From the NCBI GenBank assembly GCA_965658595.1, contig CBFHSW010000078.1:1-5063 (forward strand): a stretch of 5,063 nt of DNA, read 5' to 3'. The notes under the pieces were generated by a model. The model worked only from the letters and a program-made list of their open reading frames with translations, had not been told where the DNA came from and made no database searches. Positions 1 to 5,063 of the stretch are shown here, piece after piece. Numbering within the stretch: the stretch's first letter is position 1; each line of letters opens with the position of its first letter. The DNA is from UBA1858 sp965658595 (lineage in GTDB: Bacteria > Pseudomonadota > Gammaproteobacteria > UBA4575). A program made the translations under genes and the position numbers.

Positions 1-870
1 GCAAAAATGATGTTGGGCAGAACTCCGAATAATATTGAAGCCATTCGCCCCATGAAAGATGGAGTAATCGCTGATTTCACTACCACCGAGAAAATGCTTC
101 AGCATTTTATCCGTGCAGTGCATCAAAACATGGTACTCAGACCCAGCCCAAGGGTTTTAGTATGTGTCCCTTGCGGTGCCACACAAGTTGAACGTCGTGC
201 TATTCGAGAATCTGCTGACGGTGCTGGCTCGCGAAAAACCTATTTAATCGAAGAACCTATTGCTGCGGCTATAGGCGCAGGTATGCCTATAGATGAAGCC
301 TGCGGCTCAATGATTCTCGACATTGGTGGTGGTACTTCAGAAGTAGCCGTATTATCACTGAATGGAATTGTCTACTCAGCCTCTGTGCGTATCGGTGGTG
401 ATAAGTTTGATGATGCGATTATTAGTTATGTACGCCGAAACTATGGCGTCTTAATTGGTGAAGCCACGGCTGAAAAAATCAAAAAAGATATTGGCACTGC
501 TTATCCAGGTAAAGAAATGCTCGAGATAGAGGTCAAAGGACGCAATCTTTCCGAAGGTGTACCTAAGTCATTCTCACTCAATAGCAATGAAATTTTAGAG
601 GCTTTACAAGAACCACTTTATGGCATTGTGAGTGCGGTCAAAACTGCGTTAGAGCAGACTCCACCAGAACTAGGTTCAGACGTCGCCGAACGTGGCATTG
701 TTCTCACAGGGGGTGGTGCACTACTTCGAGACTTAGATAGACTCATCATGGAAGAAACGGGTATTCCGGTCATCGTGGCAGATGATCCACTCACATCAGT
801 TGCACGTGGTGGTGGCAAGGTATTAGAAATGATAGACAGCTTTGGACATGACCTGTTAGCTGGAGAGTAA
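1..870 (+). CDS. mreB: Rod shape-determining protein MreB (5' end truncated by the window)
   Basis: MreB is the bacterial actin homologue. It forms ATP-dependent filaments under the inner membrane and directs the elongasome that builds sidewall peptidoglycan. The frame is open from base 1 (Ala-Lys-Met-Met-Leu-Gly-Arg), which matches E. coli MreB from about residue 59, so about 58 N-terminal residues, including the phosphate-1 loop and any membrane-binding helix, lie outside. The ATG codons at 7 and 10 are internal, not starts. Visible landmarks are RPSPRVLVCVP and QVERRAIRES, the phosphate-2 motif LDIGGGTSEVA (its Asp corresponds to E. coli D165), GRNLSEGVP, LNSNEILEALQEPL, and the adenosine-motif region GIVLTGGGALLRDL near the C terminus. 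The 289 visible residues plus the missing 58 give 347, the E. coli length, so the C terminus is intact. It is first in mreBCD, with 50 bases and no terminator before mreC. Identification is near certain. Confidence 0.98.
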   Translation, partial: AKMMLGRTPNNIEAIRPMKDGVIADFTTTEKMLQHFIRAVHQNMVLRPSPRVLVCVPCGATQVERRAIRESADGAGSRKTYLIEEPIAAAIGAGMPIDEACGSMILDIGGGTSEVAVLSLNGIVYSASVRIGGDKFDDAIISYVRRNYGVLIGEATAEKIKKDIGTAYPGKEMLEIEVKGRNLSEGVPKSFSLNSNEILEALQEPLYGIVSAVKTALEQTPPELGSDVAERGIVLTGGGALLRDLDRLIMEETGIPVIVADDPLTSVARGGGKVLEMIDSFGHDLLAGE

Positions 871-908
871 ACACCTCTATCCTCATTTCGTTAGTTAATG
901 CTCAGATT

Positions 909-912
909 GGAG
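909..912 (+). promoter_or_regulatory. Shine-Dalgarno sequence for mreC (decides the start)
   Basis: GGAG lies in TTGGAGATTAGCTT, with 8 bases (913-920) between it and the ATA codon at 921. This is ideal spacing for an initiation codon there. It is 62 bases upstream of the GTG at 975, so it cannot serve that codon. No comparable purine-rich site precedes 975, where the upstream bases are AGCTATTTTTATTA. Confidence 0.7.
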
Positions 913-920
913 ATTAGCTT

Positions 921-1778
921 ATAAAAACCCTCTTTTCTTTTTCGCCGTCAATAACCACTAAGCTATTTTTATTAGTGGTAATCTCTATTGGTTTGATGGT
1001 GACAGATCATCGCTATCAGCATTTGCATTTCCTGCGCTCATCTATTGCCACCCTCACTTATCCATTTCAATATATTGTAAACCTACCCTCAGATATCCAA
1101 AAGCTGGTCAGTAAACAGTTGATAAGTCGAGATAGCTTGCTTCAAATAAATGAAAATCTGCATGAAAAAAATCTGCTTTATCAAGTTAAGCTCCAACGTT
1201 TGGCTCTGTTAGAGCGAGAGAACGAACGCCTCAGAAAATTATTGGATTCCAGCAAACAACTCGATAATGAGCATGTGTTAATTGCTGAAATACTCTCAGT
1301 CGATCTACATCCTTATAAGCAAGTAATCTCCATCAATAAAGGTGAGAGACATGGCGCATATCGAGGACAACCAATCGTAGGTGCGATGGGAGTGATCGGA
1401 CAACTGATTGAGATTTATCCCATGCATTCGACCGCTTTGCTTATTTCCGACCCCAATCATTCTTTGTTAGCTGAGAGTAACCGTACTAACTTAAGGGCAC
1501 TGCTAGTAGGTAATGGACACGCCAAATATTTATCACTAAAAAATATTTCTTCTTCGGCAGATATACGTATTGGCGATCTATTTCATACGTCTGGCTTAGA
1601 TGGTTTATATCCACCTAATTATCCTATTGCTGAAGTCATTAGTATTAATAGCTTACCCGGCGTCCCTTTTTTAGAGGTGGAAGCACGCCCTTTAGTTGAA
1701 CTCAATCAAATTCGTGAAGTACTGTTAATCTGGAACAATACCAACTCATCAACTTCTGATGAGGCTGTCAAACGCTAA
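921..1778 (+). CDS. mreC: Rod shape-determining protein MreC, probable ATA start
   Basis: MreC is a bitopic inner-membrane protein. Its periplasmic part links MreB filaments to MreD, RodA and the class B transpeptidase PBP2. From 921 the protein is 285 residues: a short cytoplasmic N terminus (IKTLFSFSPS, which aligns with MKPIFSRGPS of E. coli MreC), one transmembrane helix at about residues 13-28, a coiled coil at about 69-110 (LLQINENLHEKN, LERENERLRKLL), and then the beta-domain with INKGERHGAYRGQPIVGAMGVIGQL, LLISDPNHS and GDLFHTSGLDGLYPPNYPIAEV. The protein is shorter than E. coli MreC (367 aa) because it lacks the long Pro-rich tail. The first conventional start, GTG at 975, would delete the N terminus and part of the membrane helix and has no ribosome-binding site. 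An in-frame TAG at 915 blocks any longer version. It sits between mreB and mreD, 8 bases before mreD. Family assignment is very secure; the start is inferred. Confidence 0.9.
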   Translation: MKTLFSFSPSITTKLFLLVVISIGLMVTDHRYQHLHFLRSSIATLTYPFQYIVNLPSDIQKLVSKQLISRDSLLQINENLHEKNLLYQVKLQRLALLERENERLRKLLDSSKQLDNEHVLIAEILSVDLHPYKQVISINKGERHGAYRGQPIVGAMGVIGQLIEIYPMHSTALLISDPNHSLLAESNRTNLRALLVGNGHAKYLSLKNISSSADIRIGDLFHTSGLDGLYPPNYPIAEVISINSLPGVPFLEVEARPLVELNQIREVLLIWNNTNSSTSDEAVKR

Positions 1779-1786
1779 GTTTAAGT

Positions 1787-2284
1787 ATGAATCAAATCAC
1801 CAGCCAAACAAATAGCACCATTACCTTGATACTTGGCTCTATTATGCTCGCCATTATCCTGACGTTTATTCCGCTTCCAAGCTGGGCTGAGCCCTATCGG
1901 CCTGAATGGCTTATTCTGGTGGCTATTTATTGGAGTATGACCACCCCACAAAATTTTGGTTTAGGCTCAGCTTGGTTTAGCGGGTTAATTATAGATGTAT
2001 TGCGTGGCACCTTATTAGGTCAACATGCTCTAGGATTTGCCCTCACAGCGGCCATCGGTATGCGCATCCATTATCGTCTAGGCAATTACTCCTACATACA
2101 GCAAATAATATTAGTAGCCCTGTTATTACTGCCATACATGAGTCTCAATTTATGGATATACGGCACTTTGGATGAGTCACCTGAGACTGCTTTGTATTGG
2201 GCGCCAGTGTTAACCACTGCGCTATGTTGGCCATTGCTAGCAATTATCATGCGCGCCAGCGGCCATAGACATCATGTGTTTTAA
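1787..2284 (+). CDS. mreD: Rod shape-determining protein MreD
   Basis: MreD is a small polytopic inner-membrane protein that works with MreC in the elongasome. The product is 165 residues (E. coli 162) and almost wholly hydrophobic, with about five to six predicted membrane segments, the first near residues 13-30. The family signature YRPEWLILVAIYWSM matches E. coli FRPNWVLLILLYW. It is followed by the GLGSAWFSGLIIDVLRGTLLGQHAL block, equivalent to [24 protein letters not shown], and a C-terminal CWPLLAIIMR matching LWPWIFLLMR. It begins 8 bases after the mreC stop with only a weak site (TTAAG, 1781-1785), so translational coupling to mreC is likely. It is the last gene of the mre operon here, and no gene follows on the same strand before the convergent chaN-like gene. 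Confidence 0.96.
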   Translation: MNQITSQTNSTITLILGSIMLAIILTFIPLPSWAEPYRPEWLILVAIYWSMTTPQNFGLGSAWFSGLIIDVLRGTLLGQHALGFALTAAIGMRIHYRLGNYSYIQQIILVALLLLPYMSLNLWIYGTLDESPETALYWAPVLTTALCWPLLAIIMRASGHRHHVF

Positions 2285-2291
2285 AACATGG

Positions 2292-3224
2292 TTACTGATG
2301 TTGTTGTTTCATCTGCTCTAGCTGGCGTGCAAATTCTTCACAGGGGTCTTGGTTTCTATCACTGGGTGTAAACACTAGCACGTCAAAAGAGCGTGCATTA
2401 TCGCCAGAAGTGTAATCACTCGCTAATTCAAAGTCAGGATGCACGCTGATATACCCAATTGATAATGCCGACAGCCCCAGTGACTCAAGATGAACAGGCA
2501 CACCAATATCTTTACGCACGTGCACACTACCAGCAATCAAAACCGCTTTATCATGCAAGCCTGCTGACACAAGCTTATTCGTGAAAGCCATATCTTTGGC
2601 TATTTGCGCATTCGCCATTCCTTGGGTGTGCTGCAAAGGCATGTACTCACAATGGGACGCATAGATAAGTTGTTTAATTAGCTCAACTGCGGGTGTGGGT
2701 AACGCTTGGCAGATATTCATGGTTTTCCCTGCCAGACTAAACTGACAAGATTTTTGTTGCCTGATAGTGTCCAGGGTAGCGTCATCTAAGTTGCCACCCC
2801 ATAACGGTAATTGCTTACGCTGAACAATGTGAGTGATCGGTTCGTACAATGGCCAGTCCCAACGCGGTGATGAAGCTTGTAAAGCCTGTGACAATGCCTC
2901 ATGTGAAGATTCATTGACCAAGCGTTCATCATATTCCAGCATCTCCATGACAATCTTGGGTGCACTCCCAGCGTCAACCAAGGTTTTGATGATTTGAGCC
3001 TGAAGTATGTGATGATCAGGATTAGAATGAGTTTCTCCCAATAGTATAAGATTATGCTTAAGCACAATTTCAGTTAAACTATCTTGGTCGATCCATTGCT
3101 GCTTTTCTACCTGATAAATTTTTCCAACTAGCGCATGATCACGATAGTATTCTGACTGCCACTGACCATGCACTGGCAACACACCCAGATAAAAAAACAC
3201 CAAACACATTACAAAATATTTCAA
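2292..3224 (-). CDS. ChaN-like (DUF399) secreted putative haem-binding protein
   Basis: The 310-residue product resembles the ChaN/DUF399 family, whose Campylobacter jejuni member is a haem-binding lipoprotein of the Tiki-like/EreA fold linked to iron uptake. Visible motifs in order are: a signal peptide (Lys2, a hydrophobic core at about 4-16, likely cleavage after residue 20, PVHG/Q); LVGKIYQV near 32; the hallmark LILLGETHSNPDHH at 59-72; VMEMLEYDERLV; WPLYEPITHIV with LPLWGGNLDD; a Q-I-A-K-D-M-A helix; and IAGSVHVRKDIGVPVHL near the C terminus. There is no lipobox cysteine, so it should be periplasmic or outside the cell, not a lipoprotein. The start is TTG at 3224, with AGAGGG six bases upstream and Lys at position 2. 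An ATG at 3209 would leave a signal peptide without its basic end. It converges on mreD and diverges from rnd. Haem binding is inferred from the family and not proven here; some homologues may have other Tiki-like activities. Confidence 0.85.
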   Translation of the reverse strand: MKYFVMCLVFFYLGVLPVHGQWQSEYYRDHALVGKIYQVEKQQWIDQDSLTEIVLKHNLILLGETHSNPDHHILQAQIIKTLVDAGSAPKIVMEMLEYDERLVNESSHEALSQALQASSPRWDWPLYEPITHIVQRKQLPLWGGNLDDATLDTIRQQKSCQFSLAGKTMNICQALPTPAVELIKQLIYASHCEYMPLQHTQGMANAQIAKDMAFTNKLVSAGLHDKAVLIAGSVHVRKDIGVPVHLESLGLSALSIGYISVHPDFELASDYTSGDNARSFDVLVFTPSDRNQDPCEEFARQLEQMKQQHQ

Positions 3225-4307
3225 ATGATTCCCTCTATTATCACCAGCACTGAAGATCTGGAAAGATTTGTCGATATGGTCAAGGATTCACAATGGCTAG
3301 CCATTGATACTGAGTTTATTCGAGAATCCACTTATTATGCCAAACTATGCCTCGTACAAATTGCCACGCAAGACGTAAGTGTTTGCATCGACGTATTGCG
3401 TTTGGATGATCACGACGCCTTAAAAAGGCTTTTAGCTTCGTCGCAAATCAAGATATTCCATTCTGCGCGACAAGATATAGAAGTGCTGAAATCAGAATAT
3501 AATATTATCCCTACACCCCTTTTTGATACCCAGATTGCCGCTAGTATTTTGGGCCTCAATGAACAAATTAGCTATGCTGAATTGGTTTCACAAACGCTTG
3601 CCATCCATTTGCCTAAAACTGAAAGCCGCACTGATTGGAGTCGACGTCCGCTCACCTCGGCTCAGATTGACTATGCATTAGATGATGTAAATCACCTCGG
3701 TGCATTATATGATTATCTTAAACAAGCCTTGCAAGAAAAACAGCGTATACATTGGTTGGATGAAGAATGTGCGTACTTAACTAACCCCGCTATTTATGAG
3801 GTTCATCCAGATCAAGCTTGGCAGCAAGTAAAAGGTATTGGTCGCGCAACGTCAGCAGATTTGGGTGTCATTCAGGCATTAGCAGCATGGCGTGAGCTCA
3901 CTGCGATTAAAAAGAATCTCCCACGCCGTTGGGTTTTGAATGATCAATGCATATTAGAATGCGCTCAACATAAACCGCGCACAGTCGAGCAAACGTGCTC
4001 TTTATTGCGTCAACATGCACCCAAATCAATCAGGCAAAGTGACGCCATTTATAGTGCTCTAGAACAGGCCTACAATGTTGAAAAACAACTCACCATGGTG
4101 GATCGCCGTCTCGATAAGCAACAACAAGAATTAGTCAAAAAAATGATGAAAGTAACACGCGCCAAATCTGAACAAATTGGCACTTCACCCTCATTATTAG
4201 CCAATCGCAAATCAATAGTAAAATTAGTACTGGGTGAGGACTGTAAAATCACTTCTGGTTGGCGCCATTCTGAAATAGGTACTGAATTGATGCGCATGCT
4301 GGATTGA
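3225..4307 (+). CDS. rnd: Ribonuclease D
   Basis: RNase D is a 3'-to-5' exoribonuclease of the DEDDy family that trims tRNA precursors and other small RNAs in the cytoplasm. The 360-residue protein (E. coli 375) has all catalytic residues: Exo I Asp28 and Glu30 (AIDTEF), Exo II Asp84 (FHSARQDIEVL), and Exo III Tyr150 and Asp154 (YALDDVNHL). The E. coli equivalents are D28, E30, D85, Y151 and D155. KTESRTDW before Exo III is also typical. The first HRDC domain follows at about 208-285 (DQAWQQVKGIGRATSADLGV, LAAWRELTA), and a second HRDC-like region fills the C terminus. The start at 3225 (MIPSIITSTEDLERF) matches the E. coli N terminus (MNYQMITTDDALASL). The in-frame ATG at 3168 would add 19 unmatched residues. 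No Shine-Dalgarno precedes 3225. The gene is divergent from the chaN-like gene and lies 72 bases before ibaG. Confidence 0.96.
   Translation: MIPSIITSTEDLERFVDMVKDSQWLAIDTEFIRESTYYAKLCLVQIATQDVSVCIDVLRLDDHDALKRLLASSQIKIFHSARQDIEVLKSEYNIIPTPLFDTQIAASILGLNEQISYAELVSQTLAIHLPKTESRTDWSRRPLTSAQIDYALDDVNHLGALYDYLKQALQEKQRIHWLDEECAYLTNPAIYEVHPDQAWQQVKGIGRATSADLGVIQALAAWRELTAIKKNLPRRWVLNDQCILECAQHKPRTVEQTCSLLRQHAPKSIRQSDAIYSALEQAYNVEKQLTMVDRRLDKQQQELVKKMMKVTRAKSEQIGTSPSLLANRKSIVKLVLGEDCKITSGWRHSEIGTELMRMLD
3231..3236 (-). promoter_or_regulatory. Shine-Dalgarno sequence for the chaN-like gene
   Basis: On the - strand this reads AGAGGG, followed by AATCAT and then the TTG start at 3224. It is strong and well placed, which supports TTG over the ATG at 3209. 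The same bases encode part of the first codons of rnd on the + strand, so one stretch serves both genes. Confidence 0.65.
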
Positions 4308-4316
4308 TAACAAGCG

Positions 4317-4325
4317 TGTTACACT
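4317..4325 (+). promoter_or_regulatory. Possible extended -10 promoter element for ibaG
   Basis: TGTTACACT fits the extended -10 pattern TG-N-TACACT (4 of 6 matches to TATAAT). It lies just after the rnd stop, about 55 bases before the ibaG start. No good -35 sits at standard spacing. The remaining 50 bases of the gap are AT-rich and could hold other weak elements. ibaG might instead be read through from rnd, since no terminator is seen between them. Confidence 0.25.
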
Positions 4326-4379
4326 GCGCAACAGAATTTTTCAGATATTTTTAAGTTATTTAAAGCGAGACTAAATACA

Positions 4380-4619
4380 ATGGAAACAAGCGAAATCAAA
4401 CAACTCATTGAAAATGGTATAGATGGCAGTGAAGTGATAGTCACGGGTGATGGCGGCAAATACGAAGCCACTGTGATTAGTTCTGCCTTCGAGGGACTCA
4501 CCATGCTCAAGGAGCATCAATTAGTCTATGCCACTGTTAATGAGCACATTATGAGTGGCGCCCTGCATGCACTCACTATTAAAGCCTACACGCCTGAGGA
4601 GTGGAAACAACAGCAGTAA
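4380..4619 (+). CDS. ibaG: BolA-family protein IbaG (YrbA-like)
   Basis: BolA-family proteins pair with monothiol glutaredoxins (Grx4/GrxD) around a [2Fe-2S] cluster and take part in iron-sulphur trafficking and stress responses in the cytoplasm. The 79-residue product aligns with E. coli IbaG along its length: ME-x-x-EI at the start, a strand with V-x-GDG (21-25), FEGLTMLKEHQLVY (37-50), and the C-terminal block ALHALTIKAYTPEEW (61-75). His63, the putative cluster ligand of BolA proteins, is conserved. The IKAYTPEEW ending separates it from BolA itself. The ATG at 4380 has a modest GAGA site at 4367-4370 with 9 bases of spacing. In E. coli this gene lies beside murA in the mla region, but here it follows rnd. 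It converges on the cytochrome gene. Confidence 0.93.
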   Translation: METSEIKQLIENGIDGSEVIVTGDGGKYEATVISSAFEGLTMLKEHQLVYATVNEHIMSGALHALTIKAYTPEEWKQQQ

Positions 4620-4631
4620 AGAGACCAATAA

Positions 4632-4668
4632 GATTACAACAGAGGCAAGCACTGCTTCTGTTGTAATT
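4632..4668. terminator. Hairpin in the convergent gap, possible bidirectional terminator
   Basis: The left arm at 4633-4647 (ATTACAACAGAGGCA) pairs with the right arm at 4653-4667 (TGCTTCTGTTGTAAT). This gives a 15-bp stem with one G-U pair and a 5-base loop (AGCAC); a flanking G-U pair can extend it to 4632/4668. It begins 12 bases after the ibaG stop and lies between two convergent genes, where a terminator is expected. No U-tract follows directly on either strand: only TTTT at 4677-4680 on the + strand, 8 bases past the stem. It may therefore be an imperfect terminator or a 3'-end-protecting structure. Confidence 0.5.
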
Positions 4669-4747
4669 ATCTATGATTTTGGGAGTGATACTTATCCGAT
4701 ACCCATCGCAACTGCAATAACTTACTAAGCCGATGCGCCAAGCTTAT

Positions 4748-4773
4748 AAACCTGAATAGAAAACCTGAATAGA
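4748..4773. repeat. Perfect 13-bp tandem duplication
   Basis: AAACCTGAATAGA occurs twice back to back (4748-4760 and 4761-4773), ending one base before the cytochrome stop codon. On the - strand it forms the start of the cytochrome 3' untranslated region. The CCTGAAT core of either copy can pair with ACTCAGG at 4778-4784, at the end of the cytochrome gene, giving a short 7-bp stem with one G-U pair. This looks like a recent slippage duplication. Confidence 0.85.
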
Positions 4774-4774
4774 A

Positions 4775-5063
4775 TTACTCAGGTAGGCCGTAACTACTTA
4801 AACCTTGTAAGCTCGCAAAGTATGCCGCGAGATCTTTCATGTCTTGCTTACTTAATGCCGCTGAGATACCCGTCATGATGGCATTATTGCGCTCACCATT
4901 CTTGTAACTGTTCAAAGCGTGAAAGAGGTAACCCTCATACTGTCCTGCTAGATTAGGAAATGTGGGCACTGCACTGATACCTGCTTCACCATGACAGGCA
5001 ACGCATGCAGCTGATTTTTCTTTACCTGCTTCAGCACTCCCCGCAGCCATAGCTACAGAATTT
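4775..5063 (-). CDS. Class I c-type monohaem cytochrome (5' end cut by the window)
   Basis: This is a periplasmic electron carrier of the cytochrome c4/c553 type. Counting from the ATG at 5050, the haem-attachment motif CVACH is at residues 16-20, followed by VPTFPNLAGQYEGYL (28-42) and GERNNAIM (52-59), in which Met59 is the likely distal haem ligand. The C-terminal helix is LSKQDMKDLAAYFASLQ. The frame stays open from 5050 to the window edge (Asn-Ser-Val-Ala-Met-Ala-Ala-Gly). The residues before GSAEAGKEK look like the end of a Sec signal peptide (SVAMA or similar), so the true start lies outside and the ATG at 5050 is probably internal. Such an export signal is needed for haem attachment by the Ccm system. 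Mature size is about 90 residues with one haem, so it is half of a c4-type dihaem protein or a c553-like single-domain protein. The partner oxidoreductase cannot be told from this window. Confidence 0.92.
   Translation of the reverse strand, partial: NSVAMAAGSAEAGKEKSAACVACHGEAGISAVPTFPNLAGQYEGYLFHALNSYKNGERNNAIMTGISAALSKQDMKDLAAYFASLQGLSSYGLPE

Noticed and set aside
618..818. 66-aa ORF opposite mreB
   Set aside because: It is an antisense shadow of a well-conserved mreB region, Ser/Pro-rich and with no support.
975..1778. mreC starting at GTG 975 (267 aa)
   Set aside because: It has no ribosome-binding site, cuts into the transmembrane helix and discards an N terminus that aligns with MreC.
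2786..3067. 93-aa ORF on the - strand
   Set aside because: It is an out-of-frame shadow of the chaN-like gene, with Trp/Arg/Tyr/Cys-rich composition and no family resemblance.
3168..3224. N-terminal extension of rnd from ATG 3168
   Set aside because: The 19 extra residues do not match RNase D, have no ribosome-binding site and overlap the chaN-like signal peptide.
3237..3242. GATAAT on the - strand as a -10 box for the chaN-like gene
   Set aside because: Transcription would start at about 3230, downstream of the AGAGGG site that the gene needs, and there is no good -35 element.
4070..4297. 75-aa ORF opposite the end of rnd
   Set aside because: It is an antisense shadow of the RNase D C terminus with no domain or start support.
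4319..4510. 63-aa ORF opposite ibaG
   Set aside because: It is an antisense shadow spanning the ibaG start region with no recognisable protein.
4723..4747. TAAGC...GCTTA inverted repeat before the tandem repeat
   Set aside because: It has only 5 bp of stem with an 11-base loop, which is expected by chance.

Overview
This window looks like an ordinary chromosomal segment of a moderately AT-rich gammaproteobacterium. MreB, MreC, MreD, RNase D and IbaG all read as gammaproteobacterial orthologues. The MreB fragment plus the residues missing at the window edge give the same total length as E. coli MreB (347 aa). The genus cannot be named from this sequence. I see no mobile element, CRISPR array, tRNA or rRNA, and no sign of a new multigene system.

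Layout: bases 1-2284 carry the cell-shape operon mreB (5' end cut off) - mreC - mreD on the + strand. MreB is the actin-like filament, MreC the periplasmic coiled-coil scaffold and MreD the membrane partner; together they organise sidewall peptidoglycan synthesis. The best-supported mreC start is a rare ATA codon at 921, not the GTG at 975. Converging on mreD with a 7-base gap is a - strand gene for a secreted ChaN/DUF399-type haem-binding-like protein (2292-3224). Its TTG start directly abuts the ATG of the divergent rnd gene (3225-4307, RNase D), so the two genes have no intergenic space between their start codons.

After a 72-base gap comes ibaG (4380-4619), a BolA-family Fe-S/glutaredoxin partner. 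It converges on a - strand c-type monohaem cytochrome (4775 to beyond the right edge). The 155-base gap between them holds a 15-bp hairpin and a perfect 13-bp tandem repeat. No gap in the window exceeds 300 bases.

Apart from mreBCD the genes share no obvious pathway: RNA processing (rnd), Fe-S/redox homeostasis (ibaG), haem binding (chaN-like) and electron transport (cytochrome c). The points most worth a second look are the ATA start of mreC and the back-to-back chaN-like/rnd starts.
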